From contig NC_088777.1 in the NCBI RefSeq assembly GCF_954871325.1, positions 1,798,001 through 1,862,000 on the forward strand: a DNA stretch of 64,000 nucleotides, written 5' to 3'. The translations under genes were made by a program, and so were the position numbers. Below the pieces are notes generated by a model that worked only from the letters and a program-made list of their open reading frames with translations, was not told the DNA's origin and did no database searches. This document shows, one piece after another, positions 1 to 11,147 of this stretch (position 1 is the stretch's first letter; each line of letters begins with the position of its first letter). This DNA comes from Gordionus sp. m RMFG-2023. Lineage: Eukaryota > Nematomorpha > Gordioida > Chordodea > Parachordodidae.

Positions 1-58
1 CATCTTATTTTTCCTGGACTTGGCTTGATGAAAATTATTAGAAAAATCAGAGATTTCC

Positions 59-424
59 CAATGACATATAATAATACCTTAGACTGACGATGCATTTATT
101 AGGGAAACGCCATTTTGGTTACCCATATCATTATTAAAAAATTTTAAATGACCAATTAAATTACTAGTTTAACAAACTTTATTAAAGAAACCCCTGATCA
201 TCGAGATAATAAGGAAGCAATTTATCAATTTATTAGCAGTATTTTAACATGAAGAGAAGAGAAGAGAAGAGAAGAGAAGAGAAGAGAAGAGAAGAGAAGA
301 GAAGAGAAGAGAAGAGAAGAGAAGAGAAGAGAAGAGAAGAGAAGAGAAGAGGGGTTACCAAAATGGCGGGTCCAGCTGATTTGCATTCAGCGACGCTTTC
401 AAATGCATTTATTATGAATCATAG
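59..424. mobile_element. MITE family A, copy 1 (hAT-like, 8-bp duplication)
   Basis: Short non-coding element whose left end begins CAATGACATATAATAATACC. It is flanked by the direct repeat AGATTTCC at 51-58 and 425-432, which marks the insertion. The body matches the other family A copies: the CGCCATTTTGGTTACCCAT block, the CATCGAGATAATAAGGAAG block, and the mirrored ACCAAAATGGCG block. The right inverted repeat is worn compared with the 50 kb copy. A pentanucleotide repeat has expanded inside it. The 8-bp duplication suggests the hAT superfamily, although the terminal bases are not the classic CAGNG. No transposase is encoded. Confidence 0.8.
251..351. repeat. (GAAGA)n pentanucleotide microsatellite
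   Basis: About 20 perfect GAAGA units. The repeat sits where the other family A copies read ACATGAGAATAAT, so it looks like local expansion of GAGAA inside the element. The arginine/glutamate-rich open frame across it is a by-product of the repeat, not a gene. Confidence 0.95.
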
Positions 425-432
425 AGATTTCC

Positions 433-2689
433 TTATTTATTATGTGTAAATTATCCCCTCCAAACTCGACATTTTTTTTATGTAAGAATTGTCCAGCCAC
501 ACCCATTCATTATAATATTTTGCTAGGGCCCGGCTTGTTAATGATTTATGTGCTTTGCCGATCTTCTAGTCTATATTATATAATAATTTTTTGAGGCGAA
601 AAATATACATCTCATTTTAGCTTATAAGAACCACTGTTGAATTGAGATCACATTGAAAGGGGAAGGAAAGTAGCTAGGGGAAGGTTCGGAATATAGCACA
701 ATCCCTCTCCCTTACTAAATTTAATTTAAATTTTCCAGGAGTTTTCATAAATACCGTTTTGTAAACTTTTAATAATTTTGCCGCTATTTTTGTTTTCTTT
801 GATAATTACTCAATCTAAAAATCCTATAATTTAACTTTCTTTCTCTTTTAAGCCATTATATCTATTTGTGGCAATTCCTTTAGCAAATTTAATTTTTTTT
901 TTTATGATTTATATATTTATTATAATTTTTTATTTTATTTTTTACCCGAAAATTAAATAATTTACAACAGTTTGAATAGAATATATTAAAAGTCATCATT
1001 GAATATTTTAAGGCATATTATTTATCGAAATATACACATATTTTTTTTTAGCTATAATTCCCTTTTTTTGCTCATAATGCTTTTGCTAAGTTTTTTTTAC
1101 TATAATATATCATAATCATGAACCACTTTATTTGTCTCCGCAAGACCAATGTGTGGTACGTTATTAATGATATTTATTAAACACTAATGTAATAATAATA
1201 ATAAGAATATAATAAATTTTCTTTTATAATAAAATTAAATTTAACGAAATTATCATGGAATCCCAATTCATTCCCCTCTCCCCCCCCCCATCCTTTTCTG
1301 TTGAAAAAATAAAAATAAAAAAATAAATTAAATTAATGTCACAAAAATATTTACCAAAAAATATATAAAAAGTTCTGACAAAAAAAAATTAAAAAAAATT
1401 GTTATATTATTTAATACTAATAAAAAAAAATTTTTTTTTAGCTTTTGTATCTTATTTGGTACATTTTGCCTTGTGTGATTCAATTAACATTTTTTTTTAT
1501 GATAAATAATAATTGAATAATAATCGGCAATGAATAATTATAATGTCTTATTTATATATATATATTTTATGTATCGATAGCAAATCAAATCAATCAAAAT
1601 TAAAGTTTCTTATCATTTTTTTTTGTATTTTTTTGGTAAATAATAAATTCTCATATTAATTATATTAATGAATTGTGATGATATCCAAAATATCTTATCT
1701 TTCTTCCATATATATGTAATAATATAATATAAGGATAAGAAGATATTATTTAATTAATTAATAATTATGTATGTATGCGTATGTATATATGTGTTAATTC
1801 CCAAAAACCTAAAAATGTCGGAAGATTTATGATGAAATAAAGATTTTAAAATTATTTAATATATAAGGGTGGTTTAATGTATAAGGTTTTTGTGTGTTTA
1901 ATAGGTGTGAAGGAGAAATATATAATTAGCCCGTAATCTGGTATAGCTGAAGACCAACCACCTTAGTCCATTTTTTTTAAAGAAATCGATATGTATGATA
2001 GTACAGAAACTTCTACATTCCTTCTAAGACCAATAACAATATTACCATCTAAAAATACCTCCCCCCCCCTCTTTCCGCCCTTAGGATTTCCCAAGAGAAG
2101 AGTAGTAGGTTGTGCCCAATTCCTTTAAATATAATATCATGAAATTTTTGTTCTCCAAAATAGTCCATCACAAGCATATTATAGTATAATAGACAGTAAG
2201 TTCACAGGGGAGGGAGGGTTGGGGTAGCAGGGACCCATGCCACTCAAAGTAATTTTGATAATGTTAAGCTTAAAAAATACAGAAGGTAATTTTTGATTGT
2301 AAAGGCTAATCACGCTCCTGATGATATAACTTTTGTTTCCAAGGTCATAACATAATAGGGAATTATTTTAAATCGTTATGAGAAAATTGAAATATATTGC
2401 AAAAGATGAAGAAAACAGTTTCCAGGATATATTGCGATTAGAATAAAGAGAACGAGCATACAATTAGAAATATATATAATTTATTTTTTCGTTTAAATAC
2501 TATTAATCCAAATTTACCCACGTGGTTCAGCTACACAGGCTATCTTTCCATATGGCTACTCCAACATAGTATATACTATATACATCTCTTCATCCAATAT
2601 TCCTTGGGAATTTCGTTTATTATGCTCAAACCATCCAGATTTTATTTTATATTATAAGATTTTATGGATTTTTTTTTTTACTTCGTCTT
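433..2689. other. AT-rich spacer without recognised gene
   Basis: No exon-like stretch was recognised. The segment holds long A and T runs and short C runs at about 1281-1289 and 2061-2069. No clear element ends were seen. Upstream exons of the sim-like gene could lie here undetected because small exons cannot be excluded by eye. Confidence 0.5.
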
Positions 2690-4310
2690 CTTTCTTCTCG
2701 GAGTCATCTCACACATCATCATTCCAACCTTTCCCATCTCAGTTCTTTCCCATTTTGATTTCGTATAATGCCACCAAGTTTCGTCTTATTATGGATATAA
2801 CGTATCTCACAAAGCATTTATCTTTTCTTTAAATTCTGTCTTTTGACTTCTTTTGTTATATCGATACCAATTTATTACCAACTCTACTAGCTTTTCAATT
2901 GTAATGACATATTGCATCATAGTCCAAACGATAATTTATTTTTTAGTTCAATATTTTAAAAGCAAATTATTTTTTTTGTATAAAAATTTGAAAGCGAGGA
3001 AAGCAGAAGATAATAAAAATTTCATAAATTTTATAGTCGCAATTTCATTGTTACAAAAAATGTATGCACAACTATATAGCATAATTTTAGATTTACTTCT
3101 TCAGTGGATAACTTCTCTAATTGATTTCTTTTGGTTATCAACGTTCACCTATAGCTAAATGCGCTAATTATATATAATAATAATAATCCTTTAATATATT
3201 GGTATGATGAAACATTATTCAGCACTGTTAATTCCAGTCCTTCACCTCTCTGTATCATGTTATCCGTTAGATTTAAGCTCTGTAAGTCTTCGAACATCAC
3301 ACACTTCTATTTCTTATTTGGATGCCTTCTATTTTTTACAATTTCCTGGTTCGCTATTTTTTTCTACAATATATTCCGACTCTCTCCTTTCTGCATGATC
3401 AAACCAACATAACTCACTTTCCTTTATATGCCAGAATTTAAGAGAAGAGATCATCAACATTTCCCTTATGGATCCCTTAGATCTAGAATCTTTGAGCATT
3501 CTTGCATATCGTGCGGCTCAGCCTCCACACAAACCTACCTAACCATTGACAAGTATATTTTGCTCTTAAGGTCTAGTCTTATATCTTCTTAATAGTATAT
3601 ATTCTTAACTCTACACTTTCCATAGGGAATTTTAGTTCCTTCATGTTAATACTCTGCAAAGTCAATGACCAATATTAGAAAAAAAGTTTTCACTTCCCTA
3701 CCTCTAAATGGCATTTCTTCTCTTCTCACCCATACAAAGGATCAGACGTAAGCATCACATATATCATTTTTCTTCTATTTACCTTAATAACAAATCTCTC
3801 CTCCCATAACCTTACAAGTTTTGGCACCGATTTATCATTTCCATTCACCATAGAAATACCAAAAGGTATACATTGTAGACACAACGACTGTCTCTAATAA
3901 AGTTTCATTATTATCTCAAATATCTCGTATTACTTAGACTTCTGGGATCTTTCTTTTTCCCACCACCATAAAAAAATCCATAGGAACTCGATCATAAGTC
4001 TTGCCCAAATCAATGAACACCATTCATATATAGATCGCTCTGTTTTTCGCGGAAATATATTTTTACTTAGGTATTTAACTACAAATATAAGATCCATCGT
4101 AGATTTTCCCATTCTGACATATTAATTATTTATTAACTAACACAACGTTTTTCCATTATCCATCAACATCTTCATCTTATGAACTATTAACTTAAATGAT
4201 TCTGCGCATTCTTTCGCATCACCTTTACCCCTAATAACTAGAAGTGTGTAATAGATTTATTAAAATTATCTGGCATCTCCCTTAATCCTAGGTCCAATCT
4301 AATCTCTTAT
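2690..4310 (-). mobile_element. Decayed RTE-like LINE, reverse transcriptase and 3' part
   Basis: Read on the minus strand, several frames give fragments of a non-LTR reverse transcriptase in the correct order. Near 4270-4150 there is an EMPDNFNKS...KGDAKECAESFKLI-like block, matching the family pattern of W-R-x-S then K-G-D-x-x-x-C-x-N-Y-R. Near 4112-3940 come GKSTMDLIFVVKYL and MVFIDLGKTYDRVP, the palm motif typical of RTE-type LINEs. Near 3560-3350 there is an RMLK... block and a WFDHAERR block, matching the conserved RWFGHVxRR of the C-terminal part. Many stops and frameshifts separate the pieces, so it is long dead. No endonuclease domain was recognised. Its clade is inferred from motif wording. 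Confidence 0.72.
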
Positions 4311-5794
4311 TTAGAGATATATTTGAGAAGTAAAAAAAAATTAATACTCCAAAATTAGCTCCATCCGAGTCAAAAAAAATGTCTGTCTGAGTCTGACACT
4401 GGGTAATTTACCACATAGCTCTAGTTTATTTATACTATTGAACTTTCCTGCGCATCACCATCATTTTTGGATATATTTTTTTACTGTTGATATTCCCTGA
4501 CCTATGAACCCCCCCCCCCTTCCCTTTAAATATTTTTTAATAATCTTATCAATATCCCCTCTTATAAGCGATGCATAATGATTATTTTAAAATGTTATAT
4601 GTTTATAATATATATTTACATTTATTATTTTTTTGCAAAGTCAAAGAGCAAAAATTGCCACATATTCTTCAAGATTTAATAAAATATATAACAATAAAAA
4701 TGTAACGATATAACAGTAAATATATTACAAAAATAACTCGAAATGATAAAATTATCCCATTGTCAACATTATATAATAGGTATATACATAACATTGTACA
4801 ATAAATATTTATTTACTCATTTTAAGTGTCATTATCTTGTATTAATCTATATATGCCCTCTTGTATTTTTCGATGAATATGATCATACTTATATTTTTTG
4901 GAGGGGGATTTTTCAAGTGACGGAATTATGATTTTTTAATTTATTTATATAAAGTTCAAATGACAAAACATTTTACCCACTTAAATTTCACGACGTTCGA
5001 CCTTTATGAAAATTTTTAATTTGCTAGTGATTTGACTTATCAATTTATATCAAATAAATTCTCTTAAATAATTCTGCTAATTTTTAACAAACACAAAAAA
5101 AAACGCCTAATGATAAATTTGCGAGAAGCTTCCCCTACCCTTCCCTCCTATCGTCAATTTCAAAATGCCAAATGCTTAAAAGATATTTAAAAAAATTTGA
5201 AAAAATAAATCTCAACTTAGATGTTTTTAAAATCAAGTTTTTGGTCTCAAAATCATCTTAGTAAACCTAAGATTGGTATTGGAACAAAGTTAGATTATAT
5301 TAATAACATTATATCGTTGTAGAGCCAGCGAATAGAAATCGTCATGTATATAATTATCGTATAAATTGTCACCCCTCTTCTTCCATAATTAATAATGATA
5401 AATTTTATTATAATTTTAAAAATAAATATTAAAGAATTAATTATTTTTTCAAATTTAATATTCATTAAAAAAAATTGTAGATGGCAAAAATCAATTCAAT
5501 ATACAAAATTTTAATGAATATAAATTTTGATTCAAAATTAAATTTGTCATTATAATTTTATATTATATAAATATATAATTATCTTTTAAAAAAAAATATA
5601 TAAAATTCAATAATCCTATTAATTATAGCCTTCGTTTGAAAATGATCCCTTCACAAATTATGAGAAAATTATCTTATTCGAAAAGACAATTTTTGGTTGC
5701 TGTTAATACATTGATTTGGGGCATAGAAACAAATTAGAATTTAACAATTATCTTCGATGCTCAAAGCATTTTTTTAAATATCATTTTAGCACTG

Positions 5795-5890
5795 TACATA
5801 ACTCACACTAGTAGTGGGATCTCCCACCCTTAACGGTTAGGGGCAGTCTTAGTTCTTCTAAGAGTGGGGACAGTTGTTTTAGTAAATTTT
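5795..5890. repeat. Dispersed repeat G, copy 1 (inverted relative to 9300)
   Basis: The block CTCACACTAGTAGTGGGAT...CCCACCCTTAA...TTCTTCTAAGAGTGGGGAC matches the reverse complement of about 9300-9405 over most of its length. Ends and duplication sites were not resolved. Confidence 0.55.
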
Positions 5891-6868
5891 GATGAACCTT
5901 CCTCCTTGTTTACCTTGGTTATTGTAATAAATTGTTAAAATTTTTGAAAAATCATTCTAAGCTACTAGGATTCCAGTCTGGCAGCAGGATCGTTCCCTGA
6001 GGTTTATCTTAGTTAGGCCTTGGCTTTAAGGAGGAAGCAAAAGTCGGTAAAATTAAAAATTTTTCAAAAAAAAATAGTAAATTAAATGGAGACTAACATA
6101 ACTTGCTATGCATCATACTCTAAATCTAAAGAAGTGGACGTCCTTTATTGTTTTTCTTCTTCAATATATATTTAATTTCAAGGCGGCAGATATTCTAGGG
6201 CTGCTAAATCAAAATATCTAGAGATAAAAATATTTCTGAAATAAAATATACGCGGCAATTTATATAAAAGAACACTGTTCATTAAGATTGTGATTATATA
6301 CAAATAAAAAATTTTAAACAGTTTTATATGTTTATTCTGGCTAGGAATGAGCGGAAGTCCCCAGTTCATTTATACAATTCCCTCGGCCTAGGTTTATTAT
6401 ATCCTCGTAATATATACCTATGGTTGAATTATGGAGATTAAGTCAAGTCTCAATCCCCACCTAACTCCTTATATTCATGTTCTTGCGCGAATGACACAAT
6501 CCTTACCATAAATATTACAAACAATATACTCTTAGTATACACTGGAAAATATAATAAACAATCAAATCTCTATCCAATGAGAATCATAAGTGTGATTCTG
6601 AGACTAATAATGGCATAACCCTCATTCCCCTTGTCAAATGGCTTTACAATGTCATGGGAACTATGCGTTCATTGATTTCGCAGATCAGTCCATATTTATA
6701 CTCATCTGCCATAGAAAACCCCGAGGTTTAAAAATAAATATAATATGTCGGCTTAAAATATTATCTTCATGCCTATAAGTCATCAATCAATATACCCTTT
6801 TAAGTTTTTGGTACGATGATGAAGAAATTAAATTTGATTATCAAAATTTAAAAAAACCATGGATATAT

Positions 6869-7118
6869 ACCAGATATCCCACTATGAGTTCTATCTTCGT
6901 CAGAGAATATTAGATCCAGAGACCAGACACCTTCTTAGGAGCCAGTCTCCATCGTAGTAATAAATATCAGGATTATAACGTAGAAATTAGTTTTTTTACA
7001 TATCCCAACTACGAATTCTATCTTAGTCAGAAAATATTAGATCCGGAGACCAGAAACATTCTTAGGAACCAGTCTCCATGGTAGTAATAAATATCAGGAA
7101 TATAACTTAGACATTAGA
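6869..7118. repeat. Tandem duplication, two units of about 120-130 bp
   Basis: Two neighbouring units share the blocks AGAATATTAGATCC, GAGACCAG, CCAGTCTCCAT and GTAGTAATAAATATCAGG in the same order. They begin near 6869 and 7001 and have diverged by perhaps one base in ten. No coding potential was seen. Confidence 0.8.
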
Positions 7119-7407
7119 TTTTTCTTTGTAAATTGATTTTATAAGGAAGATTATTTTAACGAATCTTTAATATTTGCCTATTTAGAAATTACGCTATTAA
7201 AAAAAAAGGGATTTATATATTAATATATATTGTTACGAATAACGCATATGAATAATTCATGTTTATATAATATATATTACTAATGTATAATTTGGATAAT
7301 TATCAATTATTATTATATAGATAAGATTACGGTGTTTCCTTCAAAATAAATTATTTTGTTTTTGGTTTAAAAAAAATAAATAAAAAGAATATATCTTATA
7401 ATATAAT

Positions 7408-7735
7408 CAATGACATATAATAATAACTAGACTGGACGATGCATTCATAATAATGCATTTGGAAGCGTCGTTTAATGCAAACCAGCTGGATCCGCCATTT
7501 TTGGTAACCCATATAGTAATTATTCTGGCGTTAAAAAACTACTATAAAATTGATAACTTGCTTCCTTAATCATCTCCATGATCAGGGCAATTCTTTAATA
7601 AAGTTTTTGCGTTTTCAGACATGGGAATAAATTGGCCTCTCGTTTAAAATTTTTAATAATCATATGGAGTAATAAAAATGGCGTCCCCAGCTGTTTCCAG
7701 TGATGCACAGTCTAGGTATTATTATATGTCATTTG
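7408..7735. mobile_element. MITE family A, copy 2
   Basis: Starts CAATGACATATAATAATA and ends in the inverted counterpart TATTATTATATGTCATTTG. The flanks AATATAAT and AATATATG are a plausible worn 8-bp duplication. Internal blocks match the other copies in inverted order, as expected of a near-palindromic element. Confidence 0.8.
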
Positions 7736-8561
7736 AATATATGAATTTTATCATAAATTAAATTATTTTGTCCAACAAACGGAGAATATAAAACTGATAT
7801 AATCAGCTTAATTCTTATTTTTGTCATATTTTAAGGTGGAAAATAAGAGCTGGTTATTACCAGCGTTTAAGCCATTTCCCGAACAAATCTTTTTTTTTCA
7901 AGGCGAAAAAATGAATGTAAGCTGGGTTTGTTTTTTATTTTTGCCGTTTTTTTTTATTAAAACAAAAAAAAACACCTTTGGAAATATTCTTTAGATAAAA
8001 AAAAACAAAAATTTTGGCAAAAAGAAAAACTTTAAAAATAGTTTACAAACAAAAATTGTTAAAAGGAAAATAGCAAGTATATTTAAAAATTAATTTAAAA
8101 AAAAAAAAATTAGGTTTTGAATGAGGAACTATTTAAGCTACTTATAAAATCAAATAGGTTTTTTTTTAAAATGGAAATATTAAGAATGGTATTAATTTCA
8201 TTCTTCCCATACCATTCAGAAAAATTTATTAAATTATAAATAATAATATGTCGGTTTCCTATCTTATAACATTGAAAGTGCGTTTAATATAATGTAGTTT
8301 TAACGACTTTGATTTTTTAAAAAACAGTTAACCCTATGTTTTAGCCCCCCAAAAAAATATTACCCAAGCCTGAAATTTTGCTCGTAGATGGTCAGAGAAA
8401 CAAAATCTCGAGTCTAATACTATTATGGCTAAATAGATCCCTTTAACAACCCTAGTAGACTATATAGAAGGAATTCTAGATGGTTCCTTAGGCTTCTTAC
8501 AAGTTGACTTTTCTCTTTTTTTTGTATATGGTCTAAATTATAAATGAAGACTTAAATATAG

Positions 8562-8887
8562 AATACCTAGACTGACGATGCATCCATTAAAGGTGTACAT
8601 CAATTAAAACAGCTGGAGACGCCATTTTGATTACCCCATTATTAAATATTTTAAACGGAGAGGCCAATTTATTTCTATGTCTGAAAACGCAAAAATTTTA
8701 TTAAAGAATTGCCCGATCATCGAGATAATTAAGGGATGTAAGTTATCGATTCAATAGCAGTTTTTAACATGAGAAATAGTTACCATATGGGTTACCAAAA
8801 TGGCGTGTCCAGCTGATTCATTCAACGACGCTTTCAAGTGCAATATCATGAATACATCGTCAATCTAGGTATCGTTATATGTCATTG
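8562..8887. mobile_element. MITE family A, copy 3
   Basis: Begins inside the left terminal repeat (ACCTAGACTGACGATGCAT) and ends CGTTATATGTCATTG. The outermost left bases are missing or diverged. The body carries the GGTTACCAAAATGGCG and TCATCGAGATAATTAAGG blocks of the family. Confidence 0.78.
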
Positions 8888-9493
8888 ATCGAGATTAATT
8901 TTTCAAGCCCAAAATGTTTCTGGCCGCGCTATCTCTAAAGAATTTTTTTTTTATCATTTGTCCCGAATATCACGACCCGAATTTGACCGTCGCTTGGTTC
9001 GAATATAGAAAAATTTTAAGTTTTTTTTTTTTTAATTGTAAGTTATAACTAAATTATACTACATATGACTTTATCGTTCGCATTCGCTAGAAAATATGTA
9101 ATGTCAATCATCATGATATAAAACATCCTAATAAACTGTAATTTAATAAATGTATGGAAATTCTACAAAATAAAAAAAACAAAATATATAAGGTGCCTTG
9201 TTGTAAGAGTTTTTTTTTAAAAATATTATAATTTTATTTCTCAAAATTGAACATCGTATTCAACAATTGTGAAAAAATTGTTTTTTATTTATAACGTACA
9301 GTGTGAGTGAATGATTTGTCAGCTGTCTCCACTCTTAGAAGAATTAAGAATATCCCTAACACTTAAAAGGTGGGAGGTATATCCTAATAGTAATGTGAAC
9401 CTTAAAAATTGAATTGTTTGACTTGCCTAATAATTATTCGTAAAAATTAACTATTATTGATAACATTTTTTTAAAACAATAAAATATAGCAAG

Positions 9494-9710
9494 TAGTGTT
9501 GCTAAATGGCACGTTTTGAGCTGATTTTTAAAAACGGCTAAATCAATATTTAGGCAAGAAAAATATTGCCTAAGTCTCAAGATTTCACTAATAAATGTCC
9601 AAACCTTTTTACCATCCTATGAGCAAAATCTTATGGCTTGCATAAATATTTTTCCTATTAGCCGTCCGTTTTTAAAGATCGGCTCAAAATGCGCCTTTTA
9701 ACAAACACTA
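9494..9710. mobile_element. Palindromic MITE family B, copy 1
   Basis: Runs from TAGTGTTGCTAAATGG to CTTTTAACAAACACTA. The two halves are inverted copies of one another: the GTTTTGAGC...TTTTTAAAAACGGCTAA arm and its mirror TTAGCCG...TTTTTAAAGA...GGCTCAAAA. The flanking duplication is no longer clear. Confidence 0.78.
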
Positions 9711-10234
9711 GGAAATTTAAACAATTTTTTTAAAGAAAATTATTTACAAATATATGGAAGTGTTTTGCAACAAATCATTATTATTGATATCATGTAAGTG
9801 TTAATATAAAAAAAAATATATAATCACTTTTCTGGATTATTTTGAAAGAAAAAAATATAAAATTTCATTTAATTTTTACTTAATTTTTAATTATAAACTG
9901 TTAAATATAAGCAACAATTTTATTAATGGATTTTTTTATCGTAGAAGACTTAAGGCTAGAAACGTTATACTATACTATATTTATTCGATATTATTGATGT
10001 TTTGAAACGTTATATACATTGATTTTTATTTAATATTAAATTGATGTTAATTTTGTATATATAGATGATGATGATTATTTCCACCTTTTGTTTTTTTTTT
10101 GATTTTAGTCGATAATAAAATCTTCATTCCTCTTTAATTATTCAATACAATCGCACACAATTTATTCTACCATTCTACATTATTTATTCTTGTTCATTAT
10201 AAACCAATCAAAAAATTTATGTTAGAGTTCTAAT

Positions 10235-10442
10235 TAGTGTTGTTAAACAAGCTCGTTTTGAGCCGATTTTTAAAAAACTGCTCAATCAAATAACTTCATC
10301 CAGAAATTATATTATCCAAGCGGCCTGAAGATTTTGCTCAGAGAAGGAACAAAGGTCTGCACATAATATTCTCGAAATTTCGAGGCTTAAGCATTATTTT
10401 TTTCTGGGTAAAATATTGAGTTAGGCTTTTTTTTTAAAAAAT
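10235..10442. mobile_element. Palindromic MITE family B, copy 2 (right end lost)
   Basis: Starts TAGTGTTGTTAAACAAGCTC and continues through the internal AGATTTTGCTCA block and the mirrored AAAATATTGAGTTAG block. The right terminal repeat is missing or eroded after about 10442. Confidence 0.72.
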
Positions 10443-11147
10443 CATTTTATACACTAAAATAAAAATATAACCTCTCTAATGGGCGAATAATCATAACCAG
10501 CTATTTTTTTTTTGTTCAGTTAATATCTTTTTTTTCATCTTTCAATTTTTATCAGATATACAAAATGACTAAAATTTGCTCAAGTGAAAAAATATGTGAT
10601 ATCGGTATTAAATTACAAAGTTGTTTAGTATTTTTTTTTTATCTAACAATTTTGGTTGAGCATTAGAATAAAAAAACGCTGCCTTTTATTTAAAGGATAT
10701 TTTTTTTATTGCTAAATTGACGTTCGGATGGTTAGGGGATTCTAATTTTTAGAAGGGTTAGAAATTATCTGAAAACCTGTTCTAACGCAAGATATTAGGG
10801 TGTGGGATATGACTAAACCTGGAAATTTTAAGCTAAGAATTATTTAAATACATGGAGAGGAAATAATATGATACATACAGGGAAGTTTGGCACTCCGCAC
10901 TTTAATACTAAAATATTTAACCTTTTTTCTTCCCTACAGCTATATAATTTTTATAAATTTTTCTAGAGTTCGTAAAAAAATTTATCAAGGGCTGATACAC
11001 TAACACATCCCCCCCCCCCCCCCTATTTCATCCCCTTCAAAAAAAAGTAAAATTTTTTACAACAAGGACATCTCATACATTATTCTGGAAAAAGATATAA
11101 TTACATTTCTAATATATAGAAATATGTTAATAATTTTTTTTTTATAG

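Larger units (their letters stand above)
4311..7407. other. AT-rich spacer with minor repeats
   Basis: No gene was recognised. It contains an isolated repeat at about 5795-5890 whose reverse complement recurs near 9300-9405, and the tandem duplication at 6869-7118. The remainder is low-complexity AT-rich sequence. Confidence 0.5.
8888..11147. other. Spacer upstream of the sim-like gene
   Basis: Holds repeat G copy 2 (about 9300-9405) and two family B MITEs, described separately. The first recognised sim exon starts at 11148 in the middle of a codon, so at least one coding exon must lie upstream. No bHLH-like exon was seen here. Confidence 0.5.

Noticed and set aside
249-449. Arg/Glu-rich open frame
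   Set aside because: It is produced by the GAAGA microsatellite inside a MITE and has no other coding sign.
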